Origin: Tenebrio molitor
Taxonomy: Eukaryota > Arthropoda > Insecta > Coleoptera > Tenebrionidae
Length of the DNA: 64,000 nt
Reading direction: 5' to 3'
NCBI RefSeq assembly: GCF_963966145.1
Contig: NC_091052.1
Span: 12,896,001-12,960,000 of the forward strand
Of this stretch, positions 35,531-48,209 are shown one piece after another; positions within the stretch are counted from its first letter, which is position 1, and each line of letters opens with the position of its first letter. The notes under the pieces are model-generated. The model saw nothing but the letters and a program-made list of their open reading frames with translations, made no database searches and had not been told where the DNA came from. The position numbers were made by a program, and so were the translations under genes.

Positions 35531-38500
35531 TTCCCAGCGCATCCACCATTTTACAAATCGTACAATGACATTTTTCTTGTATACCGTTAAAGATTAAGAA
35601 ATGTGTTTTTTCGAGCCGATTCGTCACGACAAGATCTATCAAAGTCAGTTTTCAGATCTTGTCTAGCTTGCCACACCATAAAGATATCAAAGTTTTGTGA
35701 AAGAAATTTCCCGGCGCATCCACCGTTTCAAATATTATTAGGCGCGATTCTTCAACACTACTAGACTAATCGTGTCTAGCAAAAACGATACCACAACACT
35801 TCATTAAAAGAAAATTGCGCAGCATTCATGATTTTATTAAATAATACCTATACCATTTTTTTAGTACTGTTGAAAGATGAAAAATTACAACCGTACTGTT
35901 ACGCCATTTTCACTGCAGGATTGATCATGATAAAATCTTCAAAAGATAGGTTTTAAATATTATTGTCAGACTTCTTTATGGTTTTATAAATATTTTTACA
36001 AATAGCATTTTATATATTTATCTTCGAAAGCCTTCAAAATCAGGGAAATGCGGTTTTTGCAGGTATTAATAGTATTAATACAGCCATTGCAATGTAATTC
36101 ACAGGAAGCGGCTTCTCATGACGAAATCTATGAAAAGTAGCTTTCAAATATTGTGTAGCTTCTCAAACCATCAAAGTTTTTGTAAAATTTTTCCCGGCGC
36201 ATCCACCATTTTTACAAATCGTACTATGACACTTTTCTTGTATACTCTTAAAGATTAAGAAATGTGGTTTTTTCGAGCCGATTCGTCACGACAAGATCTA
36301 TCAAAGTCAGTTTTCAGATCTTGTCTAGCTTGCCATACCATAAAGATATCAAAGTTTTGGGAAAGAAATTTTCCGGCGCATCCACCATTTCAAATATTAT
36401 TAGGCGCGATTCTTCAACACTACTAGACTAATCGTGTCTAGCAAAAACGATACCACAACACTTCATTAAAAGAAAATTGCGCAGCATTCATGATTTTATT
36501 AAATAATACCTCTACAATTTTTTTAGTACTGGTGAAAGGTGAAAAATTACAAAAGTACTGTTACGCCATTTTCACTGCAGGATTGATCATGGTAAAATCT
36601 TCAAAAGATAGGTTTTAAATATTATTGTCAGACTTCTTTATGGTTTTATAAATATTTTTACAAATAGCATTTTATATTTATCTTCGAAAGCCTTGAAAAT
36701 CAGGGAAATGCGATTTTTGCAGGTATTAATAGTATTAATACAGCCATTGCAATGTAATTCACTGGAAGCGGTTTCTCATGACGAAATTTATGAAAAGTAG
36801 CTTTCAAATATTGTTTAGCTTCTCAAACCATCAAAGTTTTTGTAAAAAATTTCCCGGCGCATCCACCATTTTTACAAATCGTACTCTGACACTTTTCTTG
36901 TATACTCTTAAAGATTAAGAAATGTGGTTTTTTCGAGCCGATTCGCCACGACCAGATCTATCAAAGTCAGTTTTCAGATCTTGTCTAGCTTGCTGCACTA
37001 CAAAGATATCAAAGCTTCTTGCAAAAAAAATTCCCGGCGCATCCACCATTTTTGCAAATATCATTAGGCACGATTCTTCACTACTGCTGGACTGATTGTG
37101 TCTAACAACAACGATACCAAAACATTTAATTAGTAGAATATTGCGCAGCATTCATAATCTTATCAAAAAATACCTTTAGAATTTTTTTAGTACTCTTGTA
37201 AGATGGAAATTACTTAAATACTATCACAGCCAGAGAAACGCGATTCTCACTGCAGGATTCGTCATGAGTCATGACAAAATCTTCAAAAGCGAGTTTTTAA
37301 ATATTATTGACAGTCTTCTCTACGGTTTTACAACTATTTTTACAAATAGCATTTTATATTTATTTTCGAAAGCTTTCACAATCATGGAAATCCGGTTTTT
37401 ACAGGGCATATATTTACAACAAATCTGTAAAAGATGGTTATAGTTTCAAAATCTACAAAAAGTCCATTTTCAAGTAATTTTTAATCAGCCAAACAACAAA
37501 AGCATCGAAACATTTACTTAGTACAATTTTTTCTGTATATCTAACGATTTTGCTTTATTTTAGTATTAATAACCCATTGAAATGTCATTCACAGCAAGCA
37601 GTTTCTCATGATTAAATCTATTAAAAGTAGCTTTCAAATATTGTTTAGCTTCTTAAACTACAAAGATATCAAAGTTTTTGTGAAAATTTTCTCGGCGCAT
37701 CCACCATTTTTACAAATCGTACTCTGATACTTTTCTTGTATACTCTTGAAGATTAAGAAATGTGGTTTTTTCGAGCCGATTCGCCACGACAAGATCTGTC
37801 AAAGTCAGTTTTCAGATCTTCTCTAGCCTGCCACACTACAAAGATATCAAAGCTTCTGTGAAAGAAAATTCCCGGCGCATCCACCATTTTTACAAATATT
37901 ATTAGACATGATTCTTCAATACTGCTAGACTGATTGTGTCTAACAACATCGATACCAAAACATTTATTAGCAGAATATTGCGCAGCATTTATGATCTTAT
38001 CAAAAAATACCTTTACTATTTTTTTCTAGTATTCTTGTAAGATGGAAATTACTTAAATACTATCACAGCCAGAGAAACGCGATTCTCACTGCAGGATTCG
38101 TCATGATAAAATCTTCAAAAGCAAGTTTTTAAATATTATTGTCAGTCTTCTCTACAGTTTTATAACTATTTTTACAAATAACATTTTATATTTATTTTTG
38201 AATGATTTCAAAATTATAGGAAACCGGTTTTTGCAGGGAATATTTACAACAAAATCTATAAACGATGGTTATGGTACATAGCTGGTCAAATAAAAATGCC
38301 AAAATATCTACTTACTTTAAAAAAATTCCCGTATTGGAATATTAGTAAATAACTCTTTTACTTTTTGTTGAATGTTATAGAAAGTTGAGGTTTCTTCATC
38401 AAATTTATCGTTTCAAAATCTACAAAGAACCCATTTTCAAGTTATTTTTAATCAGCCAAACAACAAGAGCATCGAAACATTTACTTTGTACAATTTTTGC

Positions 38501-38650
38501 TGTATATCTTTGCTTTATTTTAGTATTAATAAGCCATTGAAATGTCATTCACAGCAAGCGGTTTCTCATGACGAAATCTATTAAAAGAAGCTTTCAAATT
38601 TTATTTAGCTTCTTAAACCACAAAGATACAAAGTTTTTGTGAAAATTTTC
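35531..38650 (-). repeat. 660-bp higher-order repeat, four copies
   Basis: Units start at 35531, 36191, 36851 and 37690. The first two are 660 bp each and differ by only about 25 positions by eye (roughly 96% identity). The third (~840 bp) and fourth (~960 bp) have extra monomer material and are more diverged. Each unit has two monomers with good boxes, one truncated monomer whose box has decayed to GCGCAGCATTCATGATTTT, and one without a box. The decayed box is copied faithfully, so the four-monomer unit, not the single monomer, is what was amplified most recently. Confidence 0.9.
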
Positions 38651-38770
38651 CCGGCGCATCCACCATTTCAAAAAATATTCTCATAACACTACGAGGGACA
38701 GAAGTCTAGCTTGCTGCATTAGACTCTTCTTAGCAATATCTGTAAAAGAGGTGTTCTGGATAGTATCTAG

Positions 38771-38790
38771 ACCTGACCTGACCTGACCAG
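38771..38790 (-). repeat. Short (CCTGA)n run
   Basis: ACCTGACCTGACCTGACC is about 3.5 units of CCTGA, the complement of TCAGG, the telomeric repeat known in Tribolium and several other beetles. It sits where other monomers read TCTAGCTGATCAGATA, so local slippage of a CTGAC string is the simpler origin. Confidence 0.6.
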
Positions 38791-39500
38791 ATATCAAAAA
38801 TATCAAAATATTTCATTGCTTAAACGAATTATTCTTTTGTAATTTTCTTGAATATGTATTTTAAATATGTCATTAGGTTAAATGTGTCAAATTCTATAAA
38901 TACCGTTTTCACAAATTTTCTTACTTATCAGATTACAAAAATATCACAGATGTTCAAATAATTTTCGCAATTTCTACAAATAACATTTTGTTCTGTTTTC
39001 TCTATTAGATACGAGTACATCTTGTCAAAATCTATAAAAGAAGGTGGCAAATTTTATGTAACTGGTCAGACAACAGACTTGAAAACATTTTCCCGGCGCA
39101 TCCACCATTTTGAAAATAATATATTTGCTTCTTTCTTGAGTACTATTAGAGATAGATAAATGCGGTTTTCTCCACCGCATTCGTCTAGACAAACTCTATA
39201 AAATGTACTTATCGAATTTTGTCAAACAAGCTGACCTACAAGGATTACAGGATATTTGTAAAAGAGTTCCAGCGTATCCACCATTTTTCTGAGTAGTATC
39301 TTGTCACATCTTAGCTTGTATTAAATTTGTGAAAACGTGGGGTTCTCAGTAGGATTCGGAGGGACAAGATCTATGAAATGCAGTCAAATTCAAATCGGAT
39401 CTATCTTATCAGGCAACGCGAATTCAAACCTTTTTTTAAATCCACATAAAATCGCACAATGTTTATGACTCTCACATCACACAAAGTAGTGCGGCATCCA

Positions 39501-41879
39501 TTTTTTTTATCTCTCGCAGCCGCCACAACGACGCACTTGTGAGATAAGCGGACAGGTCAGAAGGTCACCGTTAATTTTCATCTCAAAGCGCATCCTCGAC
39601 TGCGAATAGAATTTGATCGGTTGCAGTATTTTTGCGGCATGAAATTTCCAGCGTTCTCGTTAGCATGGAAGCGCTGTAAATACTTCAAAGTGAAGTACAA
39701 ACGAGCGACCCGGGAGTTGACCGCGGCCGTGTCATCCATTCACGGTACGACGCAGATAAACAATCATAAAGGTATGGCCGTGTGTGGCAGATTTCCCCAA
39801 ATCTATTAAAAAAGCGACAGATTTACTAGGTCGCCCCTTAACTACTAGTTGAGGAACGGGCGGAGAGCTGCGGTTTATTTGATCGACTGTTGCCTACGTC
39901 AAACACATTTTTTCGCTTCGAAAATGTGGCCCAACGAACACGCCCTTCATCCACAACCATCAATCTGGAGTGGACCGATAGTTTTTCACTTATTTGGACG
40001 ACAAGAATGGCCCAGTAATGAAAACCAACAACGGAGAGATGTGAAGCCCGGGGAATTGTAAATTGACAGGAAATCTATATTTAATATTAAGTATACAAAT
40101 AACCAGTAAATTATGTATACTTGCGGTCTTTGTTATCAACGGGAACAATAACTTAAATGCAGCGCTTCGTAGGATACACAACAACACAACCAAATGCAGT
40201 TTTTCACTCTCTTTGTTCTCACGATTTGACCCGATAGATCGATAATGTTCAATTAAATTTTTATGTCAATACAAACAGGAAGTGGAATAACAGGGATCAG
40301 AAAAATATTTTGGTGGTCCTTTGGACGAATTATCCAAGCACAGGCTAGTGGTAAAAGCACCCCACGCAATTGCGGCGACAAACCCTCTTTTTGGAAATGT
40401 GACGAGAGGGTGAAATCCCTTATCACCTATTGTTGGCAACTTAGAGGGGAAGAGCCATTGACACTTCCAAGTTCCGGTTTTAAAGCCTCAGGATGGAATG
40501 AATGTGCCATTTTCTTCGTAGCAAGTGATGCAAACTCAGAGAATTCTTGTCCTGAGCTGTAATCCTCGATTGGACCACACACGCGACAATTTAAGACTTC
40601 GACTCCCGATGTCGCCCCCCGAACCTATAAACTGGAAATATTTCCATAAACCTCCGTCGAGTAACCCCTTTTATTGGTGCTGTCACTTTACTACTAATCC
40701 AAGTCGTGATTTCGCTTTACGTACTTTTTATTAGGCGGCAAGTTTTATTTATTTAATAGTCTGGGGGCAAAATTCGTCCAATTATCGTGGCGATGGGGTA
40801 GGTTTTAAAAGCACTAACCCTAAAAAAAATACGCACAATAACGGTAGAAAATAATTTATTCGCCAATAAAAACAAAGTTGCTTGGTTGGGAAAAACCGGC
40901 GGCGAAACGGCGATAACTCGAGGCATTTAAAGAACGCGTCGAAACCTAATTAGACATTTTCGCACGTGGTAATTTTTTTTATCATCCATCCCGTTCGGTT
41001 TTTGTTTTGTAAACACATGATCGCTTCCGCTTGGCGTGTTTGTTTGTTAAACGCTTGAGGTTTCCCCGCCCCACGCGTCTTGTTATTGCGATTTAAAATT
41101 TCAACGATCGACCCAATTAAAAGCGATCGCGCCGCCCCCAACTCACCTATTCCATTTCGTCGGCAATTATTCTTGACTCGATTTTGAAAAAATCATGTTG
41201 GGTGATTTAGTGAGGGTTGCGGCGACGAATTAGTCGGCGGGATGACCGAATTAACGTTACGGAATCTGTAATTCAATTTTATGACGGGGAGAATATGAAA
41301 CTCTCTTCACAATTGCCGCAGCTAAATCACCACGGCAAAACTAAATTACAAAAAGTGGTGGAAATATTTCTTGGACGCGTTGGAAGCAGTTAATTTTTCA
41401 TGTTACCTTGCCGGAAAAAGTCTAACAGATTAATGTTGGAGCTATTTGGGATCTCGTCCAGCTTAATGTATTGTCCTCGAAAGATCTGCGAAGAAAAATG
41501 CAAGCTGCATACAGTTTTTTCCAGGGGGGATTTATCGCCGGCATTACACGGGAGTGCTTGCATGGAAATGCTGAAACAAAGGCGCTTTTTAATTGATTGA
41601 CTTCGCCGGTTCGGAAAAAAGGATGTTTCAACATGCGATGTATCACGGGGCTTTAAACATAGCGTGAAATGTTTCATAACTGTTTGAAATAAAAAATTAC
41701 ACCAGGCAATTAAATTAATTAGTATTTAATAATTGATGAAACTTGTCATTACAGCTACCAAAATATCACTTCGAAATAAGGATCAGTCCAACGAAGTAGT
41801 TAAATTTATTCAAATCAATCAAACACCTGTGACATGGAAATACTAAATTTAATATTTATGAATTTACGGTAAGTCTTGG
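39501..41879. other. Non-repeat segment, no gene seen
   Basis: GC-balanced DNA with many short overlapping ORFs (e.g. 40263-40562, 99 codons, plus; 41390-41677, 95 codons, minus). No domain, splice pattern or RNA gene that I can support. Confidence 0.45.
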
Positions 41880-42860
41880 ATAAACACTGAAACTTTGAAG
41901 AAAATAAAGCAACAGCAACTTGTCTGGATCGAATCTTTTTTAACGAGGTGCGCTAAAGTTTTGGTCTTGTTTCAAAGAATATTTATCCAAATACGGTTTG
42001 TGACCATTTCAAGGAGAAATATTTAAGAACTAGGAAAATATCTGCAAATATATTTTGGAAGACTAATCCACAAGTTTAAGTGAATGTCAGAAACCTTCTG
42101 GTTCTAAGATTTTCCAGCGAGTTGGGCTCAGCAATGTATCTTGTTTTAAAGATTATTTCTATGAATTCACGATGAAAATTTCAAGAAAATATGTGCAAGA
42201 AGAAAAAAATTTGCTTCAAATATATTTCGGATACTTAACTAGATCTATTATGAATAGTGGTTAGTTGGATCTGGATCAAAGCTCGATCTAAGCTTCTCCA
42301 ACGAATTGGGCAAAGGCTTTAGCCTTGGCTAAAAGCACATTTAATAGGATCTACATGGTGAAAATTGCAAGAAAAAATATTTAAAAACGAGGGAGTTATC
42401 TGCAAATATATCATGGATACTTGACTATTTGTCCTATGAATCATCGCTAGAGATTCATCTAGATCTACGCTTCTCCATCGAATTGAGCAATGGTTTTGGC
42501 ACCTTTTTAAAGAAGGCTTATTGAGATATACTCTACAAAAATTTCAAGAAAAAATATTCAAGGACAAGTCATTTCTAAATACATTTTGGAAAATTTGAAG
42601 AAAACATATTTAATAAGAAAGGAGTTGCCTGTAGATATACAGGTGCGTCCTAAAAAACGCGGCAAGCTCCAGTTTTTGTTTTATTTAAATCGAGCCATAA
42701 ATAACGGAGATATGGCTTGCGGCGTTTTTTAGGACGCACCCTGTATCTTGAGATACCAATTTTACAAAATGGCGTTTAGTAACCTGTCTAGATCTAAGAC
42801 TTTGTGATGAATTGTAGAAGAAGTAATCAGTAGTCTTGTTTCAAAGAGACCATCTCTTGT
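41880..42860 (+). repeat. Second tandem family, ~175-185-bp period, no box
   Basis: Five diverged units marked by GATCTAAGCTTCTCCAACGA.ATTGGGCAA-type strings near 41931 (GATCGAATCTTTTTTAACGA), 42105, 42278, 42463 and 42790. Each is followed by TTTTGGYCTTGTTTCAAAG-like and AATTTCAAGAAAAAATATT-like blocks. Spacings are about 174, 173 and 185 bp, then ~219 bp after removing an inserted 108-bp MITE. The period matches the box monomers, but I see no box and no clear sequence homology. Confidence 0.75.
42640..42743. mobile_element. 104-bp MITE
   Basis: Left CAGGTGCGTCCTAAAAAACG then CGGCAAGC. The right end is the inverse, GCTTGCGGCGTTTTTTAGGA then CGCACCCTG. TA lies on both sides (42638-42639 and 42744-42745). 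TIRs of about 30 bp make up most of the element. It is inserted in the last unit of the second tandem family. Confidence 0.88.
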
Positions 42861-44577
42861 TTTGTCGCACGTGTTTTTTAGAGCACGACGAGCGCAGCGA
42901 GGAGTTCAAAAGAAAAATGAAAATAATCTGAATTCATTAAAGTTTAGTTGTTACCAAAATTAGAATCTCTGTTTTTATGAATTTGGATACAAGAAACACA
43001 AATATCATTTTTTTCTCACGTATTTTCCTCCAGATCCACCATTTTTAAATTTTGCAACTTAATGCTTTGCATTATACTAATTGCGTTGATTTTTTTGTGC
43101 CAGTAATTTCGTGAAAGGTTTCAAAAACGATTGTAACAAGCTTTTGAGCCCTCTCAAAGAGCAATTTTGTGAAAACAACTGGAACGGGGAGAGTACACAA
43201 TAGTGTTGTCCCCTGCAGCGCCTGTGGTAATCATCAAAAAATTCTGGTGGTGCGCTCGCGTTAAAGTGTCGAAATTACACTTTAAAAATATACTGAAGTT
43301 TAAATGTTTTATGTAAATCTTCGGGTTTAACGCGACTATGGGGCGCAATTTATCCGCCTAAATGAAATGAGATAATACAATACAAAGACGTCAGGATAAT
43401 AAAATGTCATCTCGTAGTACCCCGTGATAAAATTTTTATTTTGTTTTGAATAATGAAATTCAGTTCGCTTCATAAGAACGTCCTCCTGCACGGTCCGCCG
43501 ACGTTAATCTGTGATCCTTTGATATAGTGGCAGTAGTTATTCTCGCACTCTTCCCGCTTTTAAAATTCCTTTTGTTCCCGTTCATTATCTATTCTCTTAA
43601 CGTGGCCGAACGCTGTGTGTAAATTGGAAACCAAAGCCCGTAACCAGCAATTCTAAATAACTGTTCTGTGTAATTTGCCCGACTGCTGACTCCGTTCCAC
43701 CGACCCCAGCTGCTGCCCCCGACGTAGACGCCGCTCCTATTGTTACCCAGAAATTCACACCCACGATTCCTCCTCTTATTTTTCCTTTTTTCTGTCTCAT
43801 GGAGATGACGTTAATAGCTTCCACCACTCCAACTCCCTAAACTAATTTTACCATTTCGGAAATTCTCTCTTCTCCTCCTGGCCAAGATGGCCACATCGAT
43901 TTAGCATGCGCTATCTAAATACCATGTTGCACCTCCACCTCCCCTAGATCGTGCCGCCCCCACATTATCACATTTCAGTTTGTTACGTGAAGACCCTCAA
44001 GCTATTTAGTCTCCGGAAAAATTGTTCATTAACGAATTGCACAATATTAATAAAACAGAGACACTCTTTCGGATTAGTTTCTGGGGCTTGTTTGTGCTAA
44101 TTAGCGAGTGTGCAGTTCTTTGACTCAAGCAAACGTAAATAAAACATCCCACTGAGTACTCCGTTGATGTTTACTTATTTTTTAACCTATTTGCCCTGCG
44201 ACGTCAAAAGACCAGTAATTCCATTAGTCGGAATTGCAAATTAATCTCGACTGGAGGAAATCGAAAAATTTATGTATTAATGTCCGGAGTGAGTTTGGTT
44301 GTTTTGTTATAAAAGTGTCAACCTAGAAGTTATTAGTTTGTTATTGTGGGGTAAAACAAAAAACAGTGAGAAAGAAGTAAAAAGATGATTTATTTGTGCG
44401 GCGCAAGAAAGGGAGCACCGTCAAGGCTGACGTCTTATTATAAAACAATTCTGCATTTTTTAGAGTGAGATCCGAACAAACAAAAATCTCGAATCAATTA
44501 AAAATTAATTACACCAGCCTGAAGCGTCCATTATTTTCACTACAGTTTTTCAAAAATAAAATTATGTTGCAATTAAC
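42861..44577. other. Mostly host-like segment; two decayed boxes at its ends
   Basis: A decayed minus box lies at 43027-43046 (CCAGATCCACCATTTTTA) and another at 44515-44537 (CTGAAGCGTCCATTATTTT). Between them is GC-balanced DNA with no recognised gene. About 44340-44430 is purine-rich. ORFs at 43154-43348 and 43597-43827 (minus) lack any recognisable motif. Confidence 0.45.
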
Positions 44578-44662
44578 TCAACTTTTATTTGAGCTGCGCG
44601 AACTCCACAAACGAGCTTCGAACGAAACATCCTGATGGAGTTATAAAATCCTGTTATGTCAT
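44578..44662 (+). repeat. Left direct repeat bracketing cluster J
   Basis: Contains AAACGAGCTTCGAACGAAAC then ATCCTGATGGAG and CCTGTTATGTC. It recurs in the same orientation at 45289-45370 at about 80% identity by eye. Confidence 0.85.
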
Positions 44663-45288
44663 TTTGCTAAATTTATGTCGCAACTACTGCTCGGGGGAGA
44701 TTTATGCAGTTTGTTGCATTCAATTCGTCACAATTAAATTTATAAACCTCAGTTTTTACAATGACTACCGGTAAAAGAAATATCGCGTCAAACATTTATC
44801 AAAATATTTTTACACTCTACTGTTATGTCTAAGATTGAATTATCAGCTTTCTGTATTACGAAATCTATAAAAGGCAGTTATTAGATTTGATCTGGCCCTA
44901 AAAATAACAAAAATATCTACAATTGTATTTTAAATATCTAGACGCCTCCACCATTTTTGAAAAATATGTTTACAGTTTATTCGGTTTGAAATAGAGCCAT
45001 GTAGTTCTTTGCACTATATTCGTCACAACAAAATCTATAAAACACAGTGTTTAAATTTGATCTGGCTCAAAAAGCAACCGAGATATCTAAACTTTTATTT
45101 TTACAATATCCCGGCGCCTCCACCATTTTTCTTAAATATATTTCTTTGGGTTTATTGGACTACTATAATTGATAGAGTTATGCTGTTTTGTGCGTTAGAT
45201 TTCCATCAATCTATGCATTACATTTATTAAATGAATTTAATTCACTTGCACTATTTGCTGTTTGCAGCTTTTCCACCTATCAATATAA
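44663..45288 (-). repeat. Box-monomer cluster J (minus)
   Basis: Boxes at 44940-44960 (ACGCCTCCACCATTTTTG) and 45107-45130 (ATCCCGGCGCCTCCACCAT), spacing about 167 bp, both G variant. A third monomer body lies on the left. It is bracketed by direct repeats of box-less DNA. Confidence 0.85.
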
Positions 45289-45370
45289 AATTTTTATTTG
45301 TCCAATCTCCGCCAGAAACGAGCTTCGAATAAAACATCCTGATGGAGCCATTAAGCTCCTGTTATGTCCT
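45289..45370 (+). repeat. Right direct repeat bracketing cluster J
   Basis: Partner of 44578-44662: TTTTTATTTG, AAACGAGCTTCGAATAAAAC, ATCCTGATGGAG and CTCCTGTTATGTCC. The interval from left copy to right copy is about 0.71 kb, four monomers' length. Confidence 0.85.
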
Positions 45371-46738
45371 TCTTAATTATTAACTGAGTACGAATAAAAT
45401 AACTCGCCATCTGATACTGTTTTATGACAGATTTCAAAAATATGAGGATAATAATATTGTGCTGTAGTAATGAAAAGGAATTTTATTATAATTTGGTCCT
45501 GTTTATGTTTCCTTTTCATTTGCAGGTTGCCTCGTAATAAGCTAAATTGGAATGAATTGGAACGTAATGTAATGAAACTCCAGTAGAGTAGCTTGTTGTG
45601 TAAATTCCTCTAGTTGGTGGTGTTGGTTCGATTCTTCTTAATTCGCTCTTTTAGTTTAATACGGGGTTAATCATCTCAGGACTAGAAACAACTCTAGTAA
45701 GAAATTTAAGTAGAATTCTCGCAGATAAAATCGGAGTAATGGTTCAAATTACCATTTATTATTCTCTGTAAATTACAATTAAGAATCTGATCTTATCTCC
45801 ATAGAGAATTAACGAGCGAACTTAATTATGAAAGGCTTCCCTAGACATACATGAATCGAAGGATTTTTGCAAAGATCATGATGCATAATTAATTGTGTGT
45901 GGCGAAAACTTCAATTTTTATTTATATCGTGTGCGGAAGTTTTCCAAACAAGAAATTCGGCAAATGAAGTTGTCAAACGACCAAAATCAATATAAAATAC
46001 CGTGGCTGTGAAGTCCCCCGAGAGTCGACTATCTGAGCCCGTATCGTGGACACATTTTTAAATTGTTTCTTTTTTATATAAATTGAGATAAAGTTCGGCG
46101 AAATTTATTGGAGCATAATGATTATTTTATAAAGCCGATCGGATAAAATATTACGCGGTGAATAGTGAAAGAAGAGTTGTTGGTAGCGCCGAATGAGTGT
46201 TCATTTACCATTTGCAAACTAATGTAAGTGGTATCAAAGATCGGCAATTATGAATTCCCCAAAGAGAGCGCCACTCTAGAAATTCAAGCAACGGAGTGGA
46301 AATTTGGGACCGTCTTTCTCATTGTTCTCTAATACGCGTACAGCGCACAATGGCTTTAAGACCAGAACAGCATATCTTCCCTTTTCACTATATTATCATT
46401 AATTTGATAATGACCCTGCAAATGAGACGTCTTCAAGGATGCTCCCCTCTTTAAATACACCTGTCTCCATAAGCCAAAATTGTTTGTCGTTAATTCCTTA
46501 CTCCAACAAGAACAAATAACCAGAACAAAGCGTCTCTAATCTCACTTTCTATTTACTTGCACCGAGCTCCGCCGCCGCTTATCGGCCCATAGATAAACGG
46601 ATTTTTCACCAAAACCATCACCGACGGATTCCCAACTGAAGATATTCAAATCAAAAGAATTCATTCCGGACGAATACATTTGCGTTAAGCGACGAAAACA
46701 TCAAATGTTCGCTTAATAAGCTTACAGATTTGCTACAT
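45371..46738. other. Non-repeat segment, no gene seen
   Basis: GC-balanced to AT-rich DNA; no ORF of note, no RNA gene and no box found. Confidence 0.5.
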
Positions 46739-47110
46739 GAATTTTAGCTAAATCTTTAAACCGTCGCAAAGTGGACATGATTAAATTATAGCACAGCTTT
46801 CGTTGTTCCTCGAACAAGAACAAACGATTTACGTGGGATTTCATTTTGCAAGATTTTCAAGCGAATGTGCCACTGCATTCAACAAATAGAATGTCTAAGA
46901 TGCAATTAAGGAGATTAATTTAAATTAAAAATAGTGGATGCGCCGGGAAAATTCTTCTCGCATTTAGTTTTAAGCTGTTTTGTTGTGGAGCTTCAGAGCA
47001 CGAAGCGAAATTCTTAAAATGTCATAAAATAATGAATGAGTTGTTGATTATAATAAAACGACTTTCGCGAAAAAATTGGGAAAAAGTGTTCAGGTTTGGC
47101 TAAATTTGGA
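46739..47110 (+). repeat. Left direct repeat bracketing cluster K (contains a plus box)
   Basis: About 370 bp shared with 48210-48585. Shared strings: AACCGTCGCAAAGTGGAC, AGCACAGCTTTCGTT, TTTTGCAAGATTTTAAGC-like, GAATGTCTAAGATGCAATTA, GTGGATGCGCCGGGAAA, ATTCTTAAAATGTCATAAAA, GAGTTGTTGATTATAAT. It includes one plus-oriented T-variant box at 46931, opposite to the boxes in the array it brackets. Confidence 0.88.
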
Positions 47111-48209
47111 TGCATGGAATGCAGTTTTTTGCATTCAATGGTCACAATTAAATGTACGAAACTGAGGCACTATGTTGCATCTAGCTCCATTGGCAATGGA
47201 AACATTTAAAAGTATATCCTACCGCTCTCACACTATTTTTGAAGAATATATATTTCCTCCTTTCTCAGTTATTATTCGCGATAGTTGCATCGCTGTATTG
47301 CCCTATATTTGTCATAATAAGATCTATAAAATACGGTCCTTTGATTTTACCTATTTCAAACCGTTACTGAGATATGACCACTTATATTTGAGAAATATCC
47401 CGGCGCATCCACCATTTTTGGAAAATATTTATTTCCTCTTTTCTCCGTTACTGCTGAAGATAGAGGCATGCGGTATATTGTGTTAAATTTCTCATAGTAA
47501 GATCTATAGACTACAGTTGTTAGATTTGACCTACCTCGAACCGTTACAAAGATATGGTCATTTAGAGCTGAAAAACATCCCCGTGCTTCCACATTTTTGG
47601 AAAATATCTGTTTTTTTCTTTTCTCCGTTACTTTTCGAAATAGAGGCATACGGTGCATTGCCCTAGATTTGCCATGGTAAGATCTATAAAATACGGTCTT
47701 TAGATTTAACCTAGTTCAAACCGTTACACTTATATTTGAAAAACATCCCGACACATCCACCATTTTTGGAAAATATTTATTTCCTCTTTTCTCCGTTACT
47801 GTTCAAGATAGTTAAATTTGTCACAATAAGATCTATAAACTGCAGTTGTTAGATTTGACATATCTCAAACCGTTGCAGAGATATGGCCACTTATATTTGA
47901 AAATCATCCCGGCGCATCCACCATTTTTGGAAAATATTTATTTCCCCTTTTCTCCGTTACTCTTCGAGGTTGAGGCATACGGTGTATTGCATTAAATTTG
48001 TCATAGTAAGATCTATAAAATACGGCCCTCTGATTTAACGTAGCTCAAACCGTTACAGAGATATGGCCACTTATGTCTGACAAAAATCTCGGCGCATCCA
48101 TCATTTTTGAAAATACAAATATCTTCTTTTCTTAACTATCTTTGGAGATAGAAACATGCGGTGTCTTGCATTAGATTCGTCACCATAAAGTCTATAAAAA
48201 CGCAGTTAT
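47111..48209 (-). repeat. Box-monomer cluster K (minus)
   Basis: Boxes at 47395, 47578, 47741, 47907 and 48086 (T variant where readable), plus a decayed one near 47225. Spacings run about 163-183 bp. These monomers are relatively similar to one another, sharing GGTGTATTGCATTAAATTTG, AAGATCTATAAAATACGG and GAGATATGGCCACTTATAT. This suggests a younger expansion. Confidence 0.88.

Larger units (their letters stand above)
32106..39500 (-). repeat. Box-monomer cluster I (minus), largest array
   Basis: Boxes near 32115, 32611, 33427, 33589, 35530, 35707, 36190, 36370, 36850, 37030, 37689, 37869, 38648, 39090 and 39266, all minus and all T variant. Spacing inside pairs is 177-180 bp. The central part is organised as a higher-order repeat (35531-38650). 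The interval 33646-34132 holds two TIR elements, and 34133-35520 is mostly host-like DNA splitting the cluster. Short ORFs within are repeat translations. Confidence 0.9.

Noticed and set aside
35531..38650. Regularly spaced short conserved motif resembling a CRISPR array
   Set aside because: Period of ~177 bp, homologous bodies instead of unique spacers, eukaryotic context and decayed copies. It is a satellite, not a CRISPR.
45620..45650. GGTTCGATTC-like string as a tRNA T-arm
   Set aside because: No matching acceptor, D or anticodon arms could be drawn around it.
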